Shown here: piece after piece, positions 25,271-36,480 of the stretch | Position numbering within the stretch: position 1 is the stretch's first letter | Layout: each line of letters begins with the position of its first letter | DNA from: Corylus avellana | Lineage: Eukaryota > Streptophyta > Magnoliopsida > Fagales > Betulaceae | Direction of reading: 5' to 3' | NCBI RefSeq assembly: GCF_901000735.1 | Contig: NC_081542.1 | Coordinates: 17,499,093-17,563,092, forward strand | Length of the DNA: 64,000 nucleotides | Notes under the pieces: model-generated | Databases searched by the model: none | What the model was told of the DNA's origin: nothing | What the model saw: only the letters and a program-made list of their open reading frames with translations | Translations under genes and position numbers: made by a program

Positions 25271-28200
25271 ATGGCAGTGGAGGGCGGCCTGGAAGGCGAT
25301 GCAGGTAGAAATGAGGCCATCACTTCAGAAGGCAATGCAGAAGGAGAGAATAGCTCTACTATGAACGGGGAACAACAAAACTCTCAGAAAAACAAAGGAG
25401 ATAAGAAAACCAGGACAGTTCCATTTCTCAAGCTTTTCTCATTTGCAGATTCCACTGATGCTGCATTGATGATTGTTGGCACAATTGGAGCCGTTGGGAG
25501 TGGGATAGGCATGCCCCTTATGACAATATTTCTTGGGCAAACGATCAATACTTTCGGCAGTAACCAGAATAACAACAATGACATCGTTCATTCAATTTCT
25601 AAGGTAAAAACCAATGAACAAGGTACCCATTTAAGAATATGTCTAGGAATGTATTTGAAACCTTGATAGGATGATGTTCTTACTTAGCAACCTGGTGAAA
25701 TTTTAGGTCTCTCTAAAATTTGTCTACTTGGCACTGGGGATTGGTTGCGCAGCATGCCTCCGTAAGTACATTATATGCTTTAAGTGATTACCGATTTTTA
25801 AGGCATAGAGAAAGCCTTTTTATGTATAACCCCTTGAAGATTAAGAATCTCCGGTCTATTGTTTGTCAGAGGTGACATGCTGGATGGTCACAGGGGCGAG
25901 ACAGGCTGCAGGAATAAGGAGTTTGTATCTGAAAACTATACTGAGACAAGATGTTGCTTTCTTTGATAAGGAAACTAACACCGGAGAGGTCATCGGGAGA
26001 ATGTCTGGTGACACTGTTCTCATACAGGATGCCGTGGGTGAGAAGGTATAGAAGAGCTGCCAAAATTACATCAAAACTAAGAAAAGATTGCACAAAATTT
26101 TTATTTCATCTTGGTCTCCCAACTAAATGTGCTAGTACTGCAGGTTGGGAAATTTCTACAGCTGATATCAACCTTCATTGCGGGCTTTATAATAGCATTT
26201 ATCAAGGGGTGGCTTCTTACCATTGTCTTGTGTTGTGCAATTCCTCTTCTTGTGATAGCTGGAGCCACGGTGTCCTTGATTATATCGAAGATGGCAACCC
26301 GTGGACAAAATGCGTATGCAATGGCAGCAAATGTAGTTGAACAAACAATTGGCTCAATCAAAACTGTAAGTCGATTTGTCAAAACAGAATACTTTTGAAA
26401 AAAAGACTTGATGGTTTCAACTTAAAACGGTTAATCTGATTTCTCTCTTTAGTCTTTACCAAAAGATGGACCTTTGTCAATGCTTCCAATGTAGGTGGCA
26501 TCATTTACAGGGGAGAAGCAAGCTATAACAAGTTACAGCAAATTTCTTGTACATGCTTACAAATCTGGTGTTCATGAAGGCTTAACTGCCGGAGTAGGTT
26601 TTGGCACGATTTTGTTTGTCGTGTTTTCCACCTATTCGTTGGCTGTGTATTTTGGTGCCAAGCTGATACTACAGAAAGGATACAATGGGGGTCAAGTGAT
26701 AAATGTGATTATCGTAGTCTTAAATGCTTCCATGTAAGCTGCATTTTGTATTTCCTTTAGCTTGTAGAAGTATGTAAATATGCTAGTAACATTATGCTTC
26801 CTATTTCCCCAATAAGTGAAATCTTCTTTCGGCTTATGTTGCTGAATTTACACAAGCGCTGATACTCAAAAATATATGAACCAATGGATGCATGTGCATC
26901 TTTTTTAATTGGCTTATTTAATTATTTAATTACTTCTTTCCTTTTGCTATCTTGTGGTTGCTTCAGGTCCTTAGGTCAAGCATCTCCCTGCTTGAAAGCA
27001 TTTGCAGCTGGCCGAGCTGCGGCCTATAAGATGTTTGAGACTATTGAGAGGAAGCCAGACATAGATACTTCTGATAAAAGTGGGAAAGTATTGGATGACA
27101 TTCGTGGAGATATAGAATTGAAGGATGTTTATTTCAGCTATCCAACCAGACTGGATGAGCAAATATTCAATGGATTTTCTATTTATATCCCTAGTGGCAT
27201 GACTGCAGCTTTAGTTGGAGAAAGCGGAAGTGGGAAGTCAACAGTGATCAGCCTAATAGAGAGATTCTATGACCCACAAGTTGGTGAAGTTCTAATAGAT
27301 AACATTAACCTCAAAGAGTATCAGCTTAAGTGGATTAGGGGGAAAATTGGTCTTGTCAGCCAGGAACCTGTGCTGTTTGGTGCCAGCATTAAGGACAACA
27401 TTGCATATGGCAAAGATGGTGCAACTATTGAAGAGATAAGAGCTGCAACTGAACTTGCAAATGCTGCTAAATTCATTGATAAATTGCCACAGGTTCTAAT
27501 TTTCACCTTGAGTTCATCTTCAAGGTCTGAAAATTATTATTCTTATTTTGGGGTTTTTTATTTTACTATGTAGGGGATAGATACTATGGTTGGTGAGCAT
27601 GGAACGCAGATGTCTGGGGGACAGAAGCAGAGAATTGCCATTGCAAGAGCAATCCTGAAAGATCCACGAATTTTATTATTGGATGAAGCAACAAGTGCAC
27701 TTGATGCAGAATCAGAGAAAATAGTACAAGAAGCATTAGACAGGATTATGGTTAACCGAACAACTGTCATTGTTGCCCATCGTCTGAGCACCGTGAGGAA
27801 TGCGGATATGATCGCCGTCATTCACAGAGGAAAAATGGTTGAAAAAGGTAATTGATGATAGGTATTATTCATACTATATTACTCATTTAACATGTTGAAC
27901 CAATATCATATATGCATCCAACCTAGTAGGCAGATTCTTGTTGAGCACAGCATTGTAAATGAATATTCAGAACCAGGTCTGTCACTGTGGCTTGACAGAG
28001 AATGTGAGATACTCATTTCGTAGTTTATTTGGCTATTCCTTTTTTAATGTATTTTGCCATGGATCAGGCTCACACTCAGAACTACTCAAGGATCCTGATG
28101 GAGCATTCTCTCAACTTATACGCTTGCAAGAAGTAAACAAGGAATCACAACATGCTGTAGATGATCAAGAAAAGTCAGAAATTACTTTGGAATCTCTCAG

Positions 28201-31200
28201 ACAGTCAAGTCTTCGGCGGTCAAGCCGAAGAGTGTCAATACCACATTCCATTAGTCGGGGATCATCAGTAAATAGCAGTTGTCACTCATTGTCAATAACA
28301 TTTGGTGTACCCACAAGACTTGATGTAACTGATACTGCAGCGGCAGAACCAGATACCCCTTCAGTGGCACCAGAAAAATCTCCAGAAGTCCCAATTCGCC
28401 GCCTTGCCTACCTCAATAAGCCTGAGATTCCACATATTCTAATTGGAACAGTAGGTGCAATCATAAATGGAGTGGTATTTCCAATATATGGTTTGCTAAT
28501 TTCCAGTGTAATCAAAACATTCTACGAACAACCTCATGAACTAAGAAAGGATTCGAAGTTTTGGGCAATAATGCTTGTAGTCCTTGGTTTGGTAGCATTT
28601 CTGTCATCTCCAATAAAATCGTACTTTTTTGCTGTGGCTGGGTGCAAGTTAATTGAACGTATCAGAGCAATGTGTTTTGAAAAGGTGGTTCGCATGGAGG
28701 TTGGTTGGTTCGATGAGCCTGAGAACTCAAGCGGTGCCATTGGTGCAAGGCTCTCGGCAGATGCAGCAATAGTGGGCACTCTAGTTGGTGACCCACTAGC
28801 TCAAATTGTTCAAAGTATTGCAACAGTGATTGCAGGTTTAGTCATCGCTTTTGATGCTAGTTGGCAGATGGCGCTTATTGTCCTTGCATTGGTTCCTCTG
28901 CTTGGAGTCAATGGATATGTTCAGCAAAGGTCCATGAAAGGATTCAGTGCAGATGCAAAGGTATGCTCTACCACTGATGACAGTTTTTATTGTTGCAGCA
29001 TGCCAAATGGTATCATTTCTTAGGGAAAAAGACTAATAGCCTGGTGGAGAAATAGAGTTTTTAAGTCAAAAAAACGTCTTCTTTTTTTTTTTGGTAAAAG
29101 TTTTATTTTTAAGCTTTTGCTAAAAGTACGTTTTGACCATTTTTTGGCTTTTTGAACTCTTAAAAGTGCTTTTAATTTTTTTTTACTAAACGGGTACTTT
29201 TTTGTTGAAACAGATTTTTTGAGTGTTAAACACATTTTTAAACCCCTCAAATGTATACCCAAACAAGCCCTAAAAAAACAATTTCTTCAAGATGCATTAA
29301 AATGAAAACTTTCTTAGGTTTGAGTATGTTTAATGAGTTATTCATCAAGAGTGTACTTGGTTTTTTTTGGATGAATGAATGAATTTTTATTAACAAAAAA
29401 ACCACACTCCATCAACCAAGCTGAAACAGCAAAAGCTACTCACAAAACAAAGCAACTAACCACATTCTATCTTCCCCATCAGCTAATGCTTTACAAAGAC
29501 AACAACAACGACAAAGTATCTAAACCAGAATAACTAAACCCAACCTATCTGCTCCATCAATACAAAACATTATGTACTACGAACTTCGGTAAAACACACA
29601 CTTTGTTTCTCCTGTGTCGCCCCAACTCAGCAATCCATCTCCCAGGGATAAGACATTTCTGACTGTCAACCATAGGATGAAAGCTTGTTTAGGAATAACA
29701 AGAGAAATCCATATTAGCTTCCACCAATCAACTCTAAGCCTCATAGAACAAATTGCTTCGCATGTATCACAACAGGTATAGAATTCTTTCTACGAAGCCA
29801 CCCAAATGGCCTTATCCTTTTCACCAATCTTCACCATAGGTAACTTATTTTGGATGTTAACAAAAGTGAACATGCATGGTTGCAGGCAATGTATGAGGAC
29901 GCAAGTCAAATAGCAAATGATGCAGTTGGGAGCATAAGAACCGTTGCTTCTTTCTGTGCTGAAGATAAAGTGATGCAACTTTATGAAGAAAAATGTGAAG
30001 GCCCTGTGAAGGCAGGCATAAAGGAGGGCTTGATCAGTGGAATAGGATTTGGAATGGCTAACTTCTTTGTGTTTTGCGTCTACGCGACCACTTTCTATGC
30101 AGGAGCTCAGCTGGTTAAGGACGGAAAAACAACATTCTCACATCTTTTCCGGGTAAATAAGAAATCGTTTCTTTTTCCAAAAGCTTCAGAACTTTCAGGA
30201 AAAATATAAATGAGATTCATTAAACCAAATTATCTTTTGATCTTCTTGACACGTATGTGTGGTTTGTAGGTTTTCCTTGCTTTGACCACGGCAGCTACTG
30301 CGGTTACTCAATCAAGCTCTTTTTCCAATGATTCTCAGAAAGCCAAGAATGCTACAGCTTCTATCTTTGCAATAGTGGACAGGAAGTCTAAGATAGACCC
30401 AATTGATGAGTCCGGGATATCACTGGATGATGTCAAGGGAGATATTGAGCTTCATCATGTAAGCTTTAAGTACCCATCTAGGCCAGATGCTCAGATATTC
30501 AGAGACCTTAACTTGGTTATTCCTGCAGGCAAGGTAAAGTAATATTCTCTAACATCATGTTTAGAATTTCATTCTTCGCTGCAACAGGAAAAGACGAGAA
30601 CTCTCAAGTTTAAACAATATTCTTGTGAATGTCGTCTTTCAGACAGTTGCCCTGGTTGGAGAAAGCGGGAGTGGGAAATCCACAGTGATAGCATTATTGG
30701 AAAGATTCTATGATCCCGATTCAGGTCATATTACACTGGATGGAATCGAAATTCAAAAGTTTCAATTGAAGTGGTTGAGGCAGCAGATGGGCCTTGTAAG
30801 CCAAGAACCAATTTTGTTTAATGAAACAATTCGTGCAAACATTGCGTATGGAAAGGGTGGAAACGTAGATGAGACAGAGATTATAGCTGCAGCAGAAATG
30901 GCCAATGCCCACAGGTTCATTAGTGGACTGCAACGAGTAAGAATAGTGCAAATTGAATAAAATTGTTGATTGACTTACATTTGTAAGTACTCTTACACAA
31001 ATTATATGTTCCTAATGCAACATGCAGGGTTATGATACTGTAGTAGGAGAACGAGGGCTGCAATTGTCCGGCGGGCAGAAGCAGCGCATAGCCATTGCGC
31101 GTGCTATCATAAAAAATCCAAAGATATTACTACTAGATGAGGCTACCAGTGCACTAGATGCTGAGTCGGAAAAAGTGGTCCAAGATGCATTAGACAAAGT

Positions 31201-31384
31201 CATGGTGAACAAGACTACAATTGTGGTGGCCCATCGATTATCCACGATCAAGAATGCAAATGTAATCGCTGTGGTCAAGAATGGGGTTATTGTGGAGAAA
31301 GGAAGGCATGAGACTTTGATTAATATCCAGGATGGATTTTATGCCTCCCTCGTGGCACTTCACTCGAGTGCTTCAACTGCTTGA
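25271..31384 (+). CDS. ABC transporter B family member, full-size (ABCB4/11/21-like), gene 3
   Basis: A complete paralog of gene 1 with the same exon lengths and phases. Exons are 25271-25603, 25707-25761, 25870-26045, 26144-26365, 26495-26733, 26967-27492, 27574-27847, 28068-28960, 29886-30152, 30270-30533, 30643-30936 and 31028-31384, giving 1,299 residues. The two NBDs keep Walker [35 protein letters not shown] and AHRLST. The linker carries a basic Ser-rich stretch [18 protein letters not shown], a plausible phosphorylation region as in other ABCBs. The neighbours are the same family on the same strand. Intron 8 holds a shortened LINE remnant plus an extra AT-rich insert of about 245 bp near 29030-29275. 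The gene looks functional. The expected role is ATP-driven transport across the plasma membrane; the substrate is unknown. Confidence 0.95.
29363..29865 (-). mobile_element. LINE remnant in intron 8 of gene 3
   Basis: This is the same insertion as in genes 1 and 2 but internally deleted to about 500 bp. The flanking repeats are degraded (GTGTACTTGGTT at the left; GTGAACATGCATGGTT at the right). The zf-RVT part is still recognisable on the minus strand near 29640-29740. Confidence 0.7.
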
Positions 31385-31548
31385 GCTTGTTGAACCTTTT
31401 CCCCTCTTAAAAAGTTTGTTGAAGGGTGGAAGGAAGACATAAACATGTATATATGTTGTTTCTCATAAGATTACCATTAGTATTGAGACATCTAAAGACA
31501 ACCTACAATAATTGTACGTTTTGAATTAAATTAATGTATTATTTACTC

Positions 31549-31747
31549 GAATAATTCTATAAGTCTTTCTTGTGTCCATCTTAAGTCCCTCTAAGAATGA
31601 TATGGCTATTAAAATCACTATTTGATCAAAATTACTATTTGATCAAAATCTAATAATGATCAATCACAAAATCAATGGTAATTTTAATAGCCACATCATT
31701 CTTGAAGAGACTCAAGAGGGACACAAGAGGAACTTGTAGCATTACTC
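31549..31747. mobile_element. MITE, Mutator-type, inside the 5' LTR
   Basis: The 199-bp element has inverted ends, GAATAATTCTATAAGT against the complement GAGTAATGCTACAAGT. A perfect 9-bp duplication TATTTACTC lies at 31540-31548 and 31748-31756. The inverted repeats extend about 70 bp. Confidence 0.75.
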
Positions 31748-31956
31748 TATTTACTCTCCTAATTCTCATATGTTACATATTTATTATGTAATTCTCATAA
31801 TTCTCAAATGTTACATATTTATTAGGGTTAATAACTTTTTTGGTACCTCGGTTATAATGTTTTTATTTTCTTCTCCATAGGTTTTAAAACATGACAAATC
31901 TAGTACCTCAAATTTTGGAAAAGATCGAATCACCACTTCCTTTAATTTCAGTCAGT

Positions 31957-33180
31957 TGGGATTTGCTGGGGATTGTGGTAGGAGTTGCATTCATTGCTCT
32001 TACTCTTGTTTTTGCTCTATGAAGATGGATTACTGAAAGCTGCAGGCAGAATGATCCCGAGGAGCAGTGGCGGAGAGAAGAGGGGGCGACCTGGGGGCGG
32101 TCGCCCCTGGTAAAAAAAAATTAAAAAAATTTTTTTAAGTAATTTTTTTGGCATAAATTGTTTACTGCCCCAGGTAAAAAAATAAAAAATAAAAACTCCT
32201 CCATCTGTTTCGGTTTCTTGGTTTCACATTAAAAAAAAGAAGTCAAGAAATTTAATGTTTATTTATCAATATTTGGCATTTTCTTGTCATAATCCAAATA
32301 CCCAACCGAGTAAGTTAAGAGTAAAGCTTATAATTAAAGCCATTAACGCCTTAATTTGTCTTTGTTATAATTTAAGCTTTTTAATTGAGATATATCTCTC
32401 ATTTTCATCATTTTGTTTATCTTATTCTAAAACAATATTGTTATTTTTTTTTTTGTTTGGTGTATTTTTTATACTTTGGGATTTTGTCAAGCATCAATGA
32501 GTTTTAGAAGATTATTGCCAATCTTAGATTTGTTCTTTTTATTAATTCATTTTAGGCTAATAGTTATCGGAATATGCTAATAATTTTATTATAATATCAT
32601 TAGAGTATGAGAAGTAAACAATTATTAAAACAATACTTCGTAACAAAATAGAAGATGAATTTCTTGAAGATAATTTACTTGTCTACATTGAAAGGGAAAT
32701 TGCTGAAAGCTTCAATTCAGATTTGATACTTGATGATTTTATTTTTCTAAGACGGCATAGAATGCAATTTTAGGCACTTTGTATTTTGTATTTTCCTTTA
32801 TTTTTGTACTAGTACCTACATGGTGACTAATATATCAATTTAGCATATAAATATGCTTTTTGTGATACATATATTGTGGTATAATTTTTTTTTTTTTTTT
32901 TGGTATTTATCATATTATAATAAAAATATAATATATAAAGAATTTTTTTTTATCATTATATTTTATTATTTTATTGACGCCCCTGGTAGAATTAAGTCCT
33001 GGATCCGCCACTGCTGAGGAGATTGAGGAAAGCAAGCTTAGATCTTTGGTTGAGAAATCGGACAGGGGCCCTTGAAGTCCTTGATGGGGAGTCGGGGACA
33101 AACGGTTGAAGATTGCAACTGGTGCTGCTCGTGGGCTTGCTTTTCTTCCCCATGGATTCGTCCCCCACATTATCCACAGA
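31957..33180 (+). pseudogene. Captured EMS1-like receptor kinase fragments
   Basis: The first piece reads as a membrane span and juxtamembrane stretch (WDLLGIVVGVAFIALTLVFA, then a TGA, then RRWITES-like residues and DPEE|IEESKL across the hAT). The second piece reads as kinase subdomains (DLWLRNRTGALEVLD, then a one-base frame change, then KRLKIATGAARGLAFL and HGFVPHIIHR). Both match the corresponding parts of the LRR receptor kinase EMS1 family, and the stretch between them (P-loop and N-lobe) is absent. With a stop and a frameshift it is not a functional kinase. The assignment rests on recognition of these motifs, not on a search. Confidence 0.7.
32065..33013. mobile_element. hAT-type DNA transposon nested in the Pack-MULE
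   Basis: The 949-bp element has ends CAGTGGCGGA and TCCGCCACTG, perfect inverted repeats typical of plant hAT elements. Flanking 8-bp repeats are CCGAGGAG (32057-32064) and CTGAGGAG (33014-33021), one mismatch apart. Removing the element and one copy of the repeat restores the receptor-kinase reading DPEEIEESKL, which supports the boundaries. The interior is AT-rich with no transposase frame. Confidence 0.75.
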
Positions 33181-33892
33181 AAAAATCGGTTAGTCTGAAC
33201 CCTAGGCCGACGACAAACGGAAAAATGGGAGAAAGGGGAAAAAATCAAATTTTTTTACCTTTTTGTTTAATGTTATATGACGTGGATTTACTGTTTAATT
33301 TTTTTTTTTTAATTCAATGGTGGAAAACATGTCGCGATATAACGTAGTTACGTGGCGATGACGTGAACTTCTGTTAGTGGGGGACTGACGAAAATTAACG
33401 GAGGTGGTGATTCGGTCTTTTCCAAAATTTGAGGAACTAGATTTGTCATGTTTTAAAATCTAGGAGGAAAAAAATAAAAACATTAAAACTCAGGTAGTAA
33501 AAAAGTTATTAACCCTATTTATTATGTAACTCTCCTGATTCTCATAAGTTACATATTGATTATGTAACTCTCATAATTCTCATATGTTACATATTGATTA
33601 TGCAACACTCCTAATTATCAGAGGTTACATATTGATAATGTACGTATTGTATTATTGGCCTCATTCAACTATAAATAGGCCATTTTATTGTACAATTTCT
33701 ATCCAGTAAAGGAAAGATGTAGTCAAGAAAAAGGCTTTGACGTGTGGACGTAGGTCATAGGCCGAACCACCTTAATCTATATCTTTCTTCCTTGCTTTTT
33801 CTCATTATATTTTTTATATACTTTAACATGGTATCAAAGTCTTAGGCAACGATTTTTCTAAACTCAACTTTTCCTCAGCCATTTTTATTCAT

Positions 33893-34240
33893 TTGATTAT
33901 TTTACAATGGCTGAAACATCAACTAAAGCAATTTCTTTCATTTGAGAGCAATGATTCACATGGGTCACTCAATGATCCTCATTATGTTCATCACTCGGAT
34001 AGTCCAACAATGGTGCTTGTTGCAACTCTTATGTTTAGAGATAATTATGGCACTTGGATTCGTGCTATCACTATGGCTTTATGTGCCAAAAACAAACTAG
34101 GTTGGATAGCACTCTGATGAAGCCAATTTTACCTAATGATCTTCCTTAATGATAAAGATGTAATGATCTTGTCTATTCATGGATTCTCAATTTTGTTACA
34201 GCTGAGATTTGTAATAATATTTTATATGCCGACCAAACAA
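33893..34240 (+). pseudogene. copia-type gag N-terminal remnant
   Basis: The reading frame contains SPTMVLVATLMFRDNYGTWI and AITMALCAKNKLG, typical of the copia-like gag N-terminal domain. In another frame downstream, RCNDLVYSWILNFVTAEICN continues the same domain. At least two frame changes and several stops show decay. The same remnant is repeated at 37096-37443. Confidence 0.7.
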
Positions 34241-34852
34241 TTGCCGATGTTCAAGTGTTGGCCATAATCGCCGTTGTCAGCCAAAGAAGCCAATGTTCAT
34301 GTTTTGGCCACAGCCAATGCCGATCAGAGTTGCCGAAGTTCAAGTTTCGGTCATAGCAGCTGATGTTCTAATATAGGCCATAATAGCCATTTTTCCAGCC
34401 CCTTTGATGTTTAAGAGCAAACCTCAACATACGTGATCTACCGTTGGGTTTGTGGGGGCGTATTGAGACATAGACAACTTACAATAGTTGTTTTGAATTA
34501 AATTAATGTATTATGTAACTTTCATAATTCTCAAATGTTACATATTTATTATGTAATTCTCATGATTCTCATAAGTTACATATTGATTTTGTAACTCTCC
34601 TAATTCTCATATGTTACATATTGATTATGTAACTCTCTTAATTCTCATTGGTTATCTGTTGATTATGTACTTATTGTATTCTTGGCCTCATTCAACTATA
34701 AATATGTCATTTTATTGTACAATTTCTATGAAGTGAAGGAAAGATGTAGCCAAAAAAAGGATTTGACATGTAGACGTAGGTCATAGGCCGAACTAACTTA
34801 ATTTGTATATTTCTTCCTTCTTTTTCTCTTTATATTTTTTATTTACTTGATA

Positions 34853-36380
34853 AAATTTTGATGTCTATGTGATCAGGATCCTAATTAATAATGACAAACT
34901 TTCCCAATGCATGGCATTTTTACTTTATAATGGTAATCTTATGAGAGAAACCCATGATTTTCAAGCTAACTAATTTTCTATTTCCATACAAGAAGAATAG
35001 AGATAATTACAACATCTGTAGCTCTCATCCACCATTTAACCCTTTTGAGGAGGTGGTTGGAGTGATCTCCCATGGAGGTGGCCGACCAGGATGAGAGAGA
35101 GGGTTGTCGGTCTACTCTGTAGCGCCCCAGAGTGGATGTTTAGTGTAGAAGTCCCTGTAAATATCTTGTCTCTCTCTTAGGCCTTGAGTGCTTATTAAAG
35201 TAAGAGGTTTACAGCCTTTTTCTACACCCACTCCACTCCCCCTCATTTCCGCACGCTTCTTCTCCCCCGTTCTTCTTTCTTCTTCTCGACCTCCTCTTTC
35301 CTTTCAGATAGAATAGAGAGACACCCAGAGAGAGAGAGAACCGAAACCCATCTCCCTCCCCTGTTCCCTCTTCTTTTCTTCCCTGTTCCTTCTTCCCCTT
35401 TCTTCTCCTCTGTTCCGAGTTGAGAGAGAGATATTCAAAGAAGATAATTGGTGGGTTGCCGGTTGGAACAACTAGTTCTTGTTTCATCAAGGTAAATTTA
35501 GTTCCCTTTATAGGTTTTGATTCCTGATTTTCGGTTCGTTTCAATAAATATAAGACTCTACTGTTTGAATCTTATATTTAATTCGGTTAGTTTAGTTAGT
35601 TTGTTAATTAAAACAAATCCTAAAGGAAGAAGATGAAATGGGAGAAAATCTGAATTGTTCTCATTAGAAATGAATGTTGCACAGCTTACAATATATATAC
35701 TCTGTTTTCATATACGTAAAACAGAGTATGAGAGAAGAGAAGTTAGTTACAAAACTGTTCAACAGTTTAACCAATTTAATTAACAAACTACCTGTTTGAA
35801 TAACTAAACCAATTACAACACGTGTTAGTTTTAGATAGAATTAATCTGCTGTTAGCACTCTAAACCTTTAAATGCTATTGCAACTATGTTTACACTTACA
35901 GACACTAGGAGTTGCAGATATTTTAAGTTCTCTATAGCGTACAAACATCTCATGAACATTCCACAAAGCTAAATATTGCATGCAACATAACATACGACAA
36001 ATGCAACGAAGCCTTTAATGTTTTTGTTCTTGTCAGTTCTCACAACTTCACTTAGCTCGGATTTTAAGTTTTAGGAGAGTGTTTGTCTTCCAATACGGAA
36101 AAATGAATTCAACTCTGTTGTTTCAGCTCCTCTAGGGACCAAAAAAAATAATTATTTATGCCCATAATGGCTATACCAACCTTGCAATATTCCACATTTT
36201 CAATAACTAATAGGGGCGGCTAAAGCTAAAACATCTCATTCCATTTCACCTAAGCTGCAAATTCATAGGAATGTCAACCATTCTAGATGCTGATTGTTTT
36301 CTAGTTTCTTCAATCATTTGTTAAATCTATTTTTCTCCCACTTTTCGGAGAACGTTAAATGAAACGGTCTCCGTCATCAA
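34853..36380. other. Intergenic DNA leading to the gene 4 upstream unit (first copy)
   Basis: No supported gene. A CT-rich stretch at 35215-35420 gives a low-complexity open frame on the minus strand, which I do not accept. From about 35865 the sequence is similar to upstream regions of the other units. The whole block is repeated after the gap. Confidence 0.5.
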
Positions 36381-36480
36381 NNNNNNNNNNNNNNNNNNNN
36401 NNNNNNNNNNNNNNNNNNNNNNNNNNNNNNNNNNNNNNNNNNNNNNNNNNNNNNNNNNNNNNNNNNNNNNNNNNNNNNNN
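36381..36480. other. Assembly gap (100 N)
   Basis: Exactly 100 N between two copies of the same 3.1-kb sequence. Confidence 0.99.

Larger units (their letters stand above)
31825..33515. mobile_element. Pack-MULE carrying receptor-kinase fragments
   Basis: The 1,691-bp element begins GGGTTAATAAC and ends with its complement. The terminal inverted repeats are about 125 bp, and a perfect 9-bp duplication TATTTATTA lies at 31816-31824 and 33516-33524. The interior holds two pieces of an EMS1-like LRR receptor kinase gene (31957-32064 with 33014-33040, and 33041-33180), interrupted by a hAT element. No transposase is present. Captured host gene pieces between MULE ends define a Pack-MULE. Confidence 0.8.
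31481..34852 (+). mobile_element. Deleted copia-like LTR element with nested insertions
   Basis: Both LTRs start TATTGAGACAT, at 31481 and 34461. The 5' LTR ends in CTTTAACA at 33827, followed by a primer-binding site TGGTATCAAAG. It is interrupted by a MITE and a Pack-MULE. The interior is only about 630 bp, with a frameshifted gag N-terminus and no protease, integrase or RT. The LTRs contain several imperfect copies of a unit of about 35-40 bp built on TTACATATTGATTATGTAAC. No target duplication was found, and the right end is approximate. Confidence 0.65.
33290..36380. repeat. 3.1-kb block, first copy, ending at a gap
   Basis: This block is repeated as 36481-39583, an offset of 3,203 bp over most of its length. 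Differences are confined to about the first 230 bp (T-run length and a few substitutions); the remaining 2.9 kb appear identical. It ends at the first N. Confidence 0.9.

Noticed and set aside
35209..35544. 111-residue minus-strand frame rich in Glu, Arg and Lys (repeated at 38412-38747)
   Set aside because: It is opposite a CT-rich low-complexity stretch, and its second copy is part of the contig-overlap duplicate.
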